Assembly: GCF_024339125.1 (NCBI RefSeq) | Contig: NZ_CP101417.1 | Coordinates: 3,111,001-3,175,000, forward strand | Length of the DNA stretch: 64,000 bases | Source: Xanthomonas hortorum | Lineage (GTDB): Bacteria; Pseudomonadota; Gammaproteobacteria; Xanthomonadales; Xanthomonadaceae | Direction: 5' to 3' | Shown here: positions 17,232 through 25,648 of the stretch, piece by piece | Numbering within the stretch: the stretch's first letter is position 1 | Layout: each line of letters begins with the position of its first letter | The notes under the pieces: generated by a model | What the model was told of the DNA's origin: nothing | Database searches by the model: none | What the model saw: only the letters and a program-made list of their open reading frames with translations | Translations under genes and position numbers: made by a program

Positions 17232-17235
<4 letters not shown>
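15985..17235 (-). CDS. NAD(P)/FAD-dependent oxidoreductase (amine-oxidase-like)
   Basis: A 416-residue flavoprotein. The Rossmann FAD motif [10 protein letters not shown] (8-17) is followed by [15 protein letters not shown], the second part of the dinucleotide site seen in amine oxidase/phytoene desaturase-like enzymes. The C-terminus has [18 protein letters not shown], where FAD is also contacted. Members of this cluster type are thought to oxidise or desaturate modified acyl chains. It overlaps the desaturase stop by four bases and DUF1365 by one. A direct role in furan or other unusual fatty-acid formation is inference from gene context. Confidence 0.88.
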
Positions 17236-18230
<995 letters not shown>

Positions 18231-18316
18231 GCGTGGTTCTCCGTCGTTGGTCGTGACCCTTTACGAACGCTGCCGGCAAACAGATGCACCAGCGCGCATG
18301 ATCGTCGCATGCGTGT

Positions 18317-18333
18317 GTAAGGTTCGTCTGATC
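18317..18333 (-). promoter_or_regulatory. Candidate shared site GATC-N6-ACCTTAC upstream of the desaturase operon
   Basis: Read on the minus strand the site is GATC, six bases, ACCTTAC, about 85 bases before the GTG start. The same arrangement occurs upstream of the ECF sigma gene at 19863-19879. It may be part of an ECF-dependent promoter, but spacing to the two starts differs and the assignment is tentative. Confidence 0.3.
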
Positions 18334-18404
18334 ACACTGATAATTCGCGCAATCGCGCACACAATTGACCACACGCCGTATCGCTGGCGCGCATGAGGTC
18401 GTTC

Positions 18405-18444
18405 GTGAAACGAGCTTGCCTGCGAGAGCCTCGCAGGCAAGCTC
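18405..18444 (-). terminator. Hairpin terminator after the anti-sigma gene
   Basis: Perfect 14-base arms at 18412-18425 and 18431-18444 (GAGCTTGCCTGCGA and its complement) enclose a five-base loop. On the minus strand it is followed by GTTTC, a weak T-run. It starts ten bases after the anti-sigma stop and separates that transcript from the desaturase operon. Confidence 0.65.
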
Positions 18445-18453
18445 ATAGCCGGG

Positions 18454-19287
18454 TCAGGGCGCCATTGCCAGCGTGCTGATGCCGCCCTTGGCCACCACGG
18501 TACCGGTGGGGATGCCACCCGGCGCACCGCCCAGTGGTTCCAGGGTGACGGCCAACAGAGCCTCGTTGCTGAGCATGGGCATCAGCTGATCGGGGATCTG
18601 CGCGCGGCGTGCGCGTTGATCGTCGAACGTGCCCATCGAATGCGGCTTGCCGTCTGCGGTGATCAACCACAGTTCGGGCACCTTGTCGGCGGTGGCGGTG
18701 CGATCCAGCGGCGTCACCGTGATGGTGTGCTTGTCGGCATCCATCAAGGCCACGTAGCCCGGCCGGCCGTCTTCGGTCGCCAGCGTGGCGGTCATCGCGA
18801 TGCCGGTGGCAGGTGGTGTGGCCGGGGTTGCTGGAGTCGTGACCGGCGGTGCCTGTACCACCGGGCCAGTGGCTGGCGGCTGCACCGGTGCGGGCGGCGT
18901 GTTCACGTTCAATAACGCCAGCACGCACACCGCAGCAGTGGCCAGGCCACCGGCACTGGCCCAACGCCAGAAGCGCACGCTGTTCCACAGTGGCGTGGCC
19001 GATGTGGTGGTGGTCGATGCAGCCGGCACTGCGCGCAATGGCGTATCGAAGCCCAGCGTCTGGCGGATGCGCGGCCAGAGCTGATCGGACGGGGTCACCG
19101 CCGCGATTTCGTCCAGCAGCGGCATCAGATGTTGCTGCCATTGCAGAACCGCCTGATCGAACTGGCTGTCGGTGGCGATGCGTTGTTCGGCCGCCAGGCG
19201 CTCGTCGGCGCTCAGCAGGCCCAGCACGTATTCGCCGGCAAGCACGTCGCGCGGCGGTTCCTGGTCGATGGGGAATGGCGTGCTCAT
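18454..19287 (-). CDS. RskA-type membrane anti-sigma factor
   Basis: A 277-residue single-pass membrane protein. The cytoplasmic part (1-105) contains DVLAGEYVLGLLSADERLA, typical of the anti-sigma domain of RskA-like proteins. One helix spans about 109-127, a Pro/Thr-rich linker follows, and the C-terminal periplasmic RskA domain (about 155-275) includes PELWLITADGKPHSMG and LAVTLEPLGGAPGG. It should hold the adjacent ECF sigma factor inactive until its outer domain is cleaved or displaced. I see no HxxxCxxC zinc site, so it is not a ChrR-type sensor. Its start overlaps the sigma stop by four bases. Confidence 0.88.
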   Translation of the reverse strand: MSTPFPIDQEPPRDVLAGEYVLGLLSADERLAAEQRIATDSQFDQAVLQWQQHLMPLLDEIAAVTPSDQLWPRIRQTLGFDTPLRAVPAASTTTTSATPLWNSVRFWRWASAGGLATAAVCVLALLNVNTPPAPVQPPATGPVVQAPPVTTPATPATPPATGIAMTATLATEDGRPGYVALMDADKHTITVTPLDRTATADKVPELWLITADGKPHSMGTFDDQRARRAQIPDQLMPMLSNEALLAVTLEPLGGAPGGIPTGTVVAKGGISTLAMAP

Positions 19288-19847
19288 CGTTCCAGACATG
19301 CCTTGAGTTTGGCCAGGCCACGACGGATCCAGCTCTTGACCGTGCCGATCGGCGTGTCGGTGCGCGCCGCCAGTTCTTCGTAGGTGATGCCATCGAAGAA
19401 GGCGGTGCGGATCAATTCGCTGCGCGGCGGTTCGAGTTCGGCCAGACAATGGTCGATGCGGTGGCGCGTGCTGGCGCGCTCGGTGCGCTCCAGCGGTGAG
19501 GCATCGCTGGCACGCAGGTCGCCGGCATCGTCCAGGGTCACGTTGCGGCGCTGCGGTGCATTGGCGCGCAGATGGTCGATCGCCTTGTTGCGCGCAATCA
19601 TCGCCAGCCACGTCAGCCCGCGTGCACGCGCCGGATCGAACTGCCCGGCCTTGTGCCAGATCAGCGTGAACACGTCCTGCAGCACTTCTTCGGCTTCGGC
19701 GCGTTGCGGAATCATGCGCAAGCACACCCCGAACAGCTTGGCCGAGGTCTGCCGATACAGCGCTTCGAAAGCATGCCGGTCGCCGCCCGCAGTTGCGGTG
19801 AGCAGGCGTCCGGTTTCATCGTCGTCGTGGCCAGGAATGGCACTCAT
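19284..19847 (-). CDS. ECF-family RNA polymerase sigma factor (SigK/RpoE-like)
   Basis: A 187-residue group 4 sigma factor. Region 2 spans about residues 22-92 (ALYRQTSAKLFGVCLRMI, then LQDVFTLIWHKAGQFDPARA). Region 4 spans about 130-185, with the helix-turn-helix TYEELAARTDTPIGTVKSWI. It directs polymerase to stress promoters when released by the downstream anti-sigma factor. The pair is directly upstream of the fatty-acid modification operon on the same strand, which makes that operon the first candidate target. The start at 19847 gives the usual length for the family. Confidence 0.92.
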   Translation of the reverse strand: MSAIPGHDDDETGRLLTATAGGDRHAFEALYRQTSAKLFGVCLRMIPQRAEAEEVLQDVFTLIWHKAGQFDPARARGLTWLAMIARNKAIDHLRANAPQRRNVTLDDAGDLRASDASPLERTERASTRHRIDHCLAELEPPRSELIRTAFFDGITYEELAARTDTPIGTVKSWIRRGLAKLKACLER

Positions 19848-19862
19848 GCGGTCGGGCGTTGA

Positions 19863-19879
19863 GTAAGGTGGCGCCGATC
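19863..19879 (-). promoter_or_regulatory. Candidate shared site GATC-N6-ACCTTAC upstream of the sigma gene
   Basis: Minus-strand GATC, six bases, ACCTTAC, ending 15 bases before the ECF sigma start codon. It matches the site before the desaturase operon (18317-18333). A control site of the ECF regulon is possible; chance has not been excluded. Confidence 0.3.
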
Positions 19880-19905
19880 CTACCGGACTGGCTACAGCGT
19901 GTCTT

Positions 19906-20274
19906 TCACTTGTGCCGGAACCACAGCAGCACAGCGGCGAGCAGCAACAGGATTTCCACGCCTGCCAGCGCAACCGTCGGTGCAGAGACCGGCCACAGCC
20001 GCGAGAGCGCGACAGTGCGGAACAGTACGATCGGGACGTAGAAGGCGAGTGCCACCAGCAGCCCGGTGCGCGGTTGATCGATCCAGGCGAAGTAACCGAA
20101 CAAAAACGCCATGCCCAACTGCAGGCCGCCGTAGATGACCAGGTATTCCGACTGCCCGGCCGGCGAAAGCTGGGTGTAACCGACCGCATTTGCGGTCTTG
20201 GCCGGTGAGAGCGTGCACCAGATCGCCAGGACGACATAGAGCACTGCGTTGATCCAGAGATAGGCCTTGGCCAT
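19906..20274 (-). CDS. Small four-helix membrane protein (DUF4345-like)
   Basis: A 122-residue protein with four predicted membrane helices, beginning MAKAYLWINAVLYVVLAIWC and ending VLLWFRHK. The segment SEYLVIYGGLQLGMAFLFGY is typical of small DUF4345-type membrane proteins. Function is unknown. It lies 58 bp upstream of the ECF sigma gene on the same strand and may be read through into it, but the spacing leaves room for a separate promoter. Confidence 0.75.
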   Translation of the reverse strand: MAKAYLWINAVLYVVLAIWCTLSPAKTANAVGYTQLSPAGQSEYLVIYGGLQLGMAFLFGYFAWIDQPRTGLLVALAFYVPIVLFRTVALSRLWPVSAPTVALAGVEILLLLAAVLLWFRHK

Positions 20275-20359
20275 GAGGATGTTCCTGCGTGGGGAATGGG
20301 TGCCCGGGCCGTTTTACGCAACGGCGCGTGGTCGAACGTGAAGATGGCACGTGTCTGGT

Positions 20360-21145
20360 TCACGGGGCGCTGCAGCGCTTGGCCAGCGGCTGCTCGCGTG
20401 CCTGGCGCAACTCGTCCGCACTGGCGGCACGCGCAGCGGTGTCCGGGAAAACGATGCGCACGTGCGGATAGCGGCCGCGTTCGTCGCGCAGATTGCCGAC
20501 GCCGCGGAATTCGAGCAGGCGCTTGTCGGCGATGGAATAGCGCACTTCCAGCGACGGCACTGCGGCGCCGTACCAGGCATCCAGGCTGAGCCGATAGCGA
20601 CGCTGGCCGGCGCTGTCGCCGATCCGTTCGACCTTGAAGGCCAGCTGGCGCTGCAGACTCGGCAGCACGAAGTCGACGCGCTGCGTTGCGCTGGCGAGTG
20701 CGTCCCATTGGGTGCGCAGATAGGCATCGAAACCGGCATCGATCACGCGCGCGCCTTCGCTGGCCGGCAGCGCGGTGCGGCGTTCGGTCTTGCCGGGTTC
20801 CTGCTGGAACATCTCGCGCACGCCATCGCGTTGGCGCACGCCTTCGCGGTAGCCGTCGCGTCCATCGAGCAGGCTGAAGTTGGGCGAGGGGCCGCCGCCA
20901 TCGACCAGTTTGCGCGCGAACGGGCGCCCGTCCGTGCAGCGATACAGCACCACCCGGCCGCCGTCGTCGAGCAACCAGTGCGACTCGCGGTAACGCAGCG
21001 CGCCGCTGTCGCCGTCTAAGGCATCGCCGTCCACACGGGTGACGGCTGCGGCGTTGAGCGGCGAACAGCCCAGCACCAGCAACAACAACGGCGGGATCGG
21101 CCGGCAGCGTGCGGCGAGCGTGGCAAGGGCGGCGAATGGGCGCAT
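20360..21145 (-). CDS. Exported protein of unknown function
   Basis: A 261-residue protein with a hydrophobic N-terminal signal (PPLLLLVLGCSPLNAAA). The Cys at about residue 27 could be a lipoprotein site, though the preceding VLG is not an ideal lipobox; cleavage by signal peptidase I after NAAA is the alternative. The mature part is a mixed alpha/beta domain with RYRESHWLLDDGGRVVLYRC and RYRLSLDAWYGAAVPSLEVR. I do not recognise a named family. It is on the same strand as the DUF4345-like gene, 85 bp upstream of it. Confidence 0.7.
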   Translation of the reverse strand: MRPFAALATLAARCRPIPPLLLLVLGCSPLNAAAVTRVDGDALDGDSGALRYRESHWLLDDGGRVVLYRCTDGRPFARKLVDGGGPSPNFSLLDGRDGYREGVRQRDGVREMFQQEPGKTERRTALPASEGARVIDAGFDAYLRTQWDALASATQRVDFVLPSLQRQLAFKVERIGDSAGQRRYRLSLDAWYGAAVPSLEVRYSIADKRLLEFRGVGNLRDERGRYPHVRIVFPDTAARAASADELRQAREQPLAKRCSAP

Positions 21146-21262
21146 CGGCGGATTCCTCGATGGGAGTACACACCAATACGAGCGCGTCCGCAGCACGGAT
21201 GCGCCGGATGCGTCAGGACGTTCCTGACGGAAGGTAGGAGTTGGAGGCCTTTTGCGAGCCGT

Positions 21263-21694
21263 CTAGCCGATTGTGCGCAGCTCGATGCAATCCACCGGGC
21301 AGGCTGGCAGGCAGAGCTCGCAGCCGGTGCACAGCGGCGCGATCACCGTGTGCATGTGTTTGGCGCCGCCGACGATGGCATCCACCGGGCAGGCCTGGAT
21401 GCATTTGGTGCAGCCGATGCAGTCGGCCTCCACGATCCACGCCACTTGCGGTGGCGTGTGGGTACCGCGGGTGCGGTCGTACGGGCGTGCAGGAACCTGC
21501 AGTGCGTGCGCCAGCGCGCGGGCACCGGCGTCGCCACCGGGCGGGCAATGATCGACGTCGGCGTGCCCATCGGCCATCGCTTGCGCATACGGGCGACAGC
21601 CGTCGTAACCGCACTGGCCGCATTGGGTCTGCGGCAGCAGGCGGTCGAGGCGTTCGACCAGATCGTGCGTGGGGGCGGGCGTTGCAATGGGCAT
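21263..21694 (-). CDS. rnfB: RnfB-type ferredoxin / electron transport protein
   Basis: A 143-residue iron-sulfur protein. The N-terminal part has the Fes-type cluster motif [16 protein letters not shown] (with a later Cys in DHCPPGG). Two ferredoxin motifs of CxxCxxCxxxCP form follow: [16 protein letters not shown] and [17 protein letters not shown]. This is the RnfB cytosolic architecture, but the usual N-terminal membrane helix is missing and no rnfA, C, D, G or E gene is nearby. It may be a soluble electron carrier rather than part of a sodium- or proton-pumping complex. Start at 21694 sits one base from the HAD stop. Confidence 0.85.
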   Translation of the reverse strand: MPIATPAPTHDLVERLDRLLPQTQCGQCGYDGCRPYAQAMADGHADVDHCPPGGDAGARALAHALQVPARPYDRTRGTHTPPQVAWIVEADCIGCTKCIQACPVDAIVGGAKHMHTVIAPLCTGCELCLPACPVDCIELRTIG

Positions 21695-21695
21695 G

Positions 21696-22286
21696 TCAGT
21701 GCAACAGATTGCCGCGATACCAGCGCTGCTGCGCCAGTGCCAGCATCGGCGTGTCTTCGCGGCTATCGCCATAGGCATGCACGCACTCGTACTGCGACAG
21801 GTCGTAGCGCAGGCGGATCTGCGTGGCCTTGTGCGGTCCGCAATCGCCATTGGCATAGCGCCCGCTCAACACGCCGGCGTGGTGTTCCAGCCGATTGCAG
21901 ATCAACGACAGGTCATGCTGCGCACACCACGGCTGCAGATATAGGTCCAGCGAACCGGACACCACCACCACTTCATGCCCCTGCGCCTGGTGCCAGTCGA
22001 TGCGCTGCATCATGTTCGTGCGCAACATGCCAGGCAGCTCGTTGCGTGCATACGCCGCCCCGTGCATGGTCATTTCTTCCAGCGAGCGAGCGCTGAAGAC
22101 CAGGCGCGTGACGCGTGCGCGCAAGGCCTGCGCGGAGATCAACCCAACCCGATAGCCCAACACCCACGGACCCACCTGCCACCTCGCCGCCGCCAACTGC
22201 GCCGGCGTTGCCACCTTGCGCAGGAAGCGCGCATAGGTGTCGCAGGTGGTGATGGTGTGATCGAAGTCGAACAGGGCGAGCTGCAT
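21696..22286 (-). CDS. HAD-IB family phosphatase (SerB-like)
   Basis: A 196-residue haloacid-dehalogenase phosphatase. Motif I is FDFDHTIT (residues 6-13, Asp7 the nucleophile and Asp9 the acid), motif [13 protein letters not shown], and motif [13 protein letters not shown]. Subfamily IB includes phosphoserine phosphatase and related phosphomonoesterases; the substrate here is not evident. RnfB starts one base after it, so the pair is probably co-transcribed, although no functional link is known. Confidence 0.88.
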   Translation of the reverse strand: MQLALFDFDHTITTCDTYARFLRKVATPAQLAAARWQVGPWVLGYRVGLISAQALRARVTRLVFSARSLEEMTMHGAAYARNELPGMLRTNMMQRIDWHQAQGHEVVVVSGSLDLYLQPWCAQHDLSLICNRLEHHAGVLSGRYANGDCGPHKATQIRLRYDLSQYECVHAYGDSREDTPMLALAQQRWYRGNLLH

Positions 22287-22304
22287 GGGGCTGGGAGTGG
22301 GGCG

Positions 22305-22747
22305 TGGGATTGGGGATTGGGGATTAGAGATTGGTTAAAGGCGCGGTGTTTTGCCTTCTCCCACCGGGAGAAGGTGCCCCATAGGGGCGGATGAGGGTAC
22401 GGGCGAAGCCACGTGCAGTTGGAACGACACCAGGGCTTCGCACCGTACCCTCACCCCAACCCCTCTCCCGCAGGAGAGGGGCTTAGCCTCTTCCTTCTCC
22501 CATCGGGAGAAGGTGCCCCGAAGGGGCGGATGAGGGTACGGGCGAAGCCACGTGCAGTTGGAACCACACCAGGGCTTCGCCTCCGTACCCTCACCCCAAC
22601 CCCTCTCCCGCAGGAGAGGGGCTTAGCCTCTTCCTTCTCCCACCGGGAGAAGGTGCCCCGTAGGGGCGGATGAGGGTACGGGCGAAGCACTCGTGTCAGG
22701 TCTCCCTCAACAATCAGGTCTTGCTTTTACGATTCCCGATTCCCGCC
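22305..22747. repeat. Inverted pair of short GGGATT-type repeats around the tandem array
   Basis: The left array (22305-22334) reads GGGATTGGGGATTGGGGATT and the right one (22730-22747) reads GATTCCCGATTCCCGC, in inverted orientation. They bracket the 140-bp tandem repeat between the HAD gene and metG. Six such inverted pairs occur in the window. Confidence 0.7.
22352..22690 (+). repeat. Tandem multi-hairpin repeat, period about 140 bp, 2.4 copies
   Basis: Units begin at 22354, 22493 and 22633. Each full unit has four hairpin parts in order: CTTCTCCC/GGGAGAAG, GCCCC/GGGGC, a long stem GAGGGTACGGGCGAAGCC with its complement, and CCCCTCTCC/GGAGAGGGG. A further single copy lies in reverse orientation at 48121-48250. 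No coding potential is seen in this 460-bp gap. Confidence 0.88.
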
Positions 22748-24838
22748 TCACCGAACCGGCATCCCCGGCTGCGCGCCTGTATCGGCATCCAGCAACGCCA
22801 ACGCGCCGCCATCGAAGCCGGCCGACAAAATCATGCCTTCGCTGATGCCGAAGCGCATCTTGCGCGGTGCCAGGTTGGCGATGAACACCACGCTGCGGCC
22901 GACCAGCGTTTCGGGTTCGCCGTAGCTGGCGCGGATGCCGGAGAAGATCTGGCGCTTGCCCAGCTCGCCGGCGTCCAGTTCGAAGCGCAGCAGCTTGTCG
23001 GAGCCTTCCACGAACTCGCACACCAGCACCTTGCCGATACGCAGGTCGAGCTTGGCGAAATCGTCGATGCCAATAAGACCTGGATTCGAGACGGAGGCGG
23101 GGGGATTGGCCGGCGTAGCCGCTTTTGCATCGGTTTTGGTCACCTTTGCAGCGCTGACGGTGGCCGCAGCCGGTGCTGCGGGCGCAGAGAGAGTGTCTTT
23201 TGAAGCGTCGGTCATGGCGTCGATCAGTTTGGGGTCGATACGGGTGAACAGGGCGGTGTAGGGCTGGATCGTGTGTGCGGTCAGCGGGCGCGCGACGTCT
23301 TCCCAGCTGGTCATCGGTGCCGACAGGAAAGCCTCGGCCTCGGCGCAGGTGCGCGGCAGGATCGGCTTGAGTGCGGCGACCAGAATGCGGAACAGATTCA
23401 AACCCTGCGTGCATACCGATTGCAGTTGCGCATCGGCACCTTCCTGCTTGGCGATCACCCATGGCTTGGTGTCGTCGATGTACTTGTTGGCCTCGTCGGC
23501 CAGCGCCATGGTCTGGCGGATCGCGCTGGCCGCGTCGTTGCGCTCGTAGGCCTCGCGGATCGGCGCCAACGCGGCGACGAAGCGCTCGTATTGCGCCAGG
23601 TCGGGCAGGGTGTCGGCCAGCTTGCCGTCGAAGCGCTTGCCGATGAAGCCGGCGCAGCGGCTGGCCAGGTTGACGAACTTGCCGACCAGATCGGAGTTCA
23701 CCCGCGTGACGAAATCGCCCAGATTGAGATCCAGATCATCCACACCGCCAGAGGACTTGGCCGCGAAGTAGTAGCGCAGCGCTTCCGGCTCCAGGCCCAC
23801 GTCCAGGAAGGTCCGCGCCATCACGAAAGTGCCGCGCGACTTGGACATCTTGGCGCCGTCCACCATCAGGTAGCCGTTGACATGTAGACGGGTCGGCGCG
23901 CGATGGCCGGTGCCGTGCAGCACCGCCGGCCAGAACAGGCCGTGGAAATTGACGATGTCCTTGCCGATGAAGTGATGCAGCTCGGTCTGCGTGCCGGCGA
24001 CCAGATGCGCGTCGAAGTCCTCGCCCATCTGCGCGCACAGCGTCTTGAAGCTGCACAGGTAGCCGATCGGCGCGTCCAGCCACACGTAGAAATACTTGCC
24101 CGGCTGGCCGGGAATCTGGAAGCCGAAGTACGGCGCATCGCGCGAGATGTCCCACGCGCGCAGGCCGCCTTCGGTATCCAGCCATTCCTTGAGCTTGGCC
24201 TTGACGCCGGGCAGTGCCACATCGCCGGCCAGCCACTCGCGCAAGAAACCGTCGAAATGGCCCACTTCGAAGAAGAAATGCTCCGAATCGCGCAGTTCCG
24301 GTGTGGCGCCGGAGATCACCGATTTGGGCTCTTTCAGCTCGGTCGGCGCATAGGTGGCGCCACAGACCTCGCAGTTGTCGCCGTATTGGTCGGCGCTGCC
24401 GCAGTTGGGGCAGATGCCCTTGATATAGCGATCCGGCAGAAACATGCCTTTGGCCGGGTCGTAAAACTGTGCCACCGAGCGACGGCTGATGTGACCGGCG
24501 GCCTCGAGCTTGGTATAGAAGACTTCGGTGAGCTCGCGATTGACCGGCGAATTGGTCGAATCGTAATGATCGAAGGTCACCCCGAACGCGGCGAAATCGC
24601 GCTCATGGCTGGCCTGGATGTTGGCGATGAAGGCTTCCGGGGTCACGCCGGCCTTTTCGGCGGCGAGCATGATCGGCGTGCCATGGGTGTCGTCGGCGCA
24701 GACGAACCAGGTCTTGTCGCCGCGCAAGCGGCGCGCGCGCACCCAGATGTCGGCCTGGATATAGCCGACCATATGGCCAAGATGCAGCGGGCCGTTGGCG
24801 TAGGGCAGGGCGGTGGTGACGAGTGCGGTGCGGGTCAT
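22748..24838 (-). CDS. metG: Methionine-tRNA ligase
   Basis: A 696-residue class I aminoacyl-tRNA synthetase that charges tRNA-Met. The HIGH-type motif is HLGH (19-22) and KMSKS is at 330-334. A single zinc knuckle uses Cys143, Cys146, Cys156 and Cys159. The catalytic and anticodon-binding core is followed by an Ala/Pro/Lys-rich linker (about 555-590) and a C-terminal EMAP/Trbp111-type tRNA-binding domain (about 595-696, with DLRIGKVLVCEFVEGSDKLL) that supports dimerisation. Full length for the MetG1 type. GC-repeat arms lie just outside both gene ends. Confidence 0.97.
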   Translation of the reverse strand: MTRTALVTTALPYANGPLHLGHMVGYIQADIWVRARRLRGDKTWFVCADDTHGTPIMLAAEKAGVTPEAFIANIQASHERDFAAFGVTFDHYDSTNSPVNRELTEVFYTKLEAAGHISRRSVAQFYDPAKGMFLPDRYIKGICPNCGSADQYGDNCEVCGATYAPTELKEPKSVISGATPELRDSEHFFFEVGHFDGFLREWLAGDVALPGVKAKLKEWLDTEGGLRAWDISRDAPYFGFQIPGQPGKYFYVWLDAPIGYLCSFKTLCAQMGEDFDAHLVAGTQTELHHFIGKDIVNFHGLFWPAVLHGTGHRAPTRLHVNGYLMVDGAKMSKSRGTFVMARTFLDVGLEPEALRYYFAAKSSGGVDDLDLNLGDFVTRVNSDLVGKFVNLASRCAGFIGKRFDGKLADTLPDLAQYERFVAALAPIREAYERNDAASAIRQTMALADEANKYIDDTKPWVIAKQEGADAQLQSVCTQGLNLFRILVAALKPILPRTCAEAEAFLSAPMTSWEDVARPLTAHTIQPYTALFTRIDPKLIDAMTDASKDTLSAPAAPAAATVSAAKVTKTDAKAATPANPPASVSNPGLIGIDDFAKLDLRIGKVLVCEFVEGSDKLLRFELDAGELGKRQIFSGIRASYGEPETLVGRSVVFIANLAPRKMRFGISEGMILSAGFDGGALALLDADTGAQPGMPVR

Positions 24839-24878
24839 GGCAGGCGTAATGCGGGGGACGGGCGATTATCGCATTAGT

Positions 24879-25093
24879 CGGGAATGGGGATTCGGGAATC
24901 GGGAATCGGTCAAAGCAGGGTCAGGCGGCCGTGTTGTTGAGGCGCGCAGGCATTTGGCTGTCCATTGGGCGTCATTGGCTGGCGATCGTCGCCTGCCAGG
25001 TCTCGCCGCACAGATACGCGCGGATGGACACGCACAAAAAAGGCGCCCTTGCGGGCGCCTGCTCTTACCGATTCCCCAATCCCGATTCCCGAT
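24879..25093. repeat. Inverted pair of short GGGATT-type repeats
   Basis: The left array (24879-24909) reads GGGGATTCGGGAATCGGG and the right array (25070-25093) reads ATTCCCCAATCCCGATTCCC. They bracket most of the 255-bp gap between metG and the DUF2147 gene. The right arm touches the stop codon of the DUF2147 gene. Confidence 0.7.
25035..25061 (-). terminator. Intrinsic terminator after the DUF2147 gene
   Basis: On the minus strand AGGCGCCC, GCAA, GGGCGCCT is followed by a T-run of at least six. It ends the DUF2147 transcript about 35 bases after the stop. Confidence 0.8.
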
Positions 25094-25543
25094 TTACTCG
25101 CGAATCCAGGTCTGAGTGCGGCCCAGCGCCTCGATACCCACATAGCCGCGCATCTGCAGCTTCTTGCCGCCGTCGGTCAGGGTGACCTTGGCCTTGTAGG
25201 TCTTGCCCTTGGCCGGGTCAAGCACCGAGCCGCCGCTCCACACCGCGGTGCCGTCGGGCTTGAGGCCCCACAGGATGGTCATGCCCTTGATCGGCTTGCC
25301 TTTCTGGGCGCCATCGCATTTGTCGCAGAGCGGGTTCGGGCCCTTGTCCGATTGCAGGATGTCCACCACCTTGCCGCTCAGCGTGCCGTTGCCGGTCTGT
25401 TCGATCTGCACCACCGACTTGGGCCTGCCGGTCTCGTCGTCGATGGTCTTCCAGCGGCCCACCGGCGAGTCGGCGGCCTGGGCCAGCAGCGAGGCGGCGG
25501 CCAGCGGCAGGGCCAGCATCAGGGTCTTGAAGGTCTTGCGCAT
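25094..25543 (-). CDS. DUF2147 family periplasmic protein
   Basis: A 149-residue exported protein. The signal peptide MRKTFKTLMLALPLAAASLL ends near AQA (residue 23-24). The mature domain has the DUF2147 hallmarks SPVGRWKTIDDETGRPKSVV, NPLCDKCDGAQKGKP, GMTILWGLKPDG and the C-terminal QMRGYVGIEALGRTQTW. The family is a small beta-barrel-like fold of unknown function, widespread in proteobacteria. The start has a strong GGGAGGGG site; the frame is open further upstream to 25636 without support. A terminator follows. Confidence 0.88.
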   Translation of the reverse strand: MRKTFKTLMLALPLAAASLLAQAADSPVGRWKTIDDETGRPKSVVQIEQTGNGTLSGKVVDILQSDKGPNPLCDKCDGAQKGKPIKGMTILWGLKPDGTAVWSGGSVLDPAKGKTYKAKVTLTDGGKKLQMRGYVGIEALGRTQTWIRE

Positions 25544-25648
25544 GTGTCCCCTCCCAGGGATTGCTGTGGCCGCCGTCGGCGGCCTGATCGCAATGTATAC
25601 CGTGGAGTATGGTGGCGGAAAGACGCGCTGCGGCATGCGTTCATTCGG

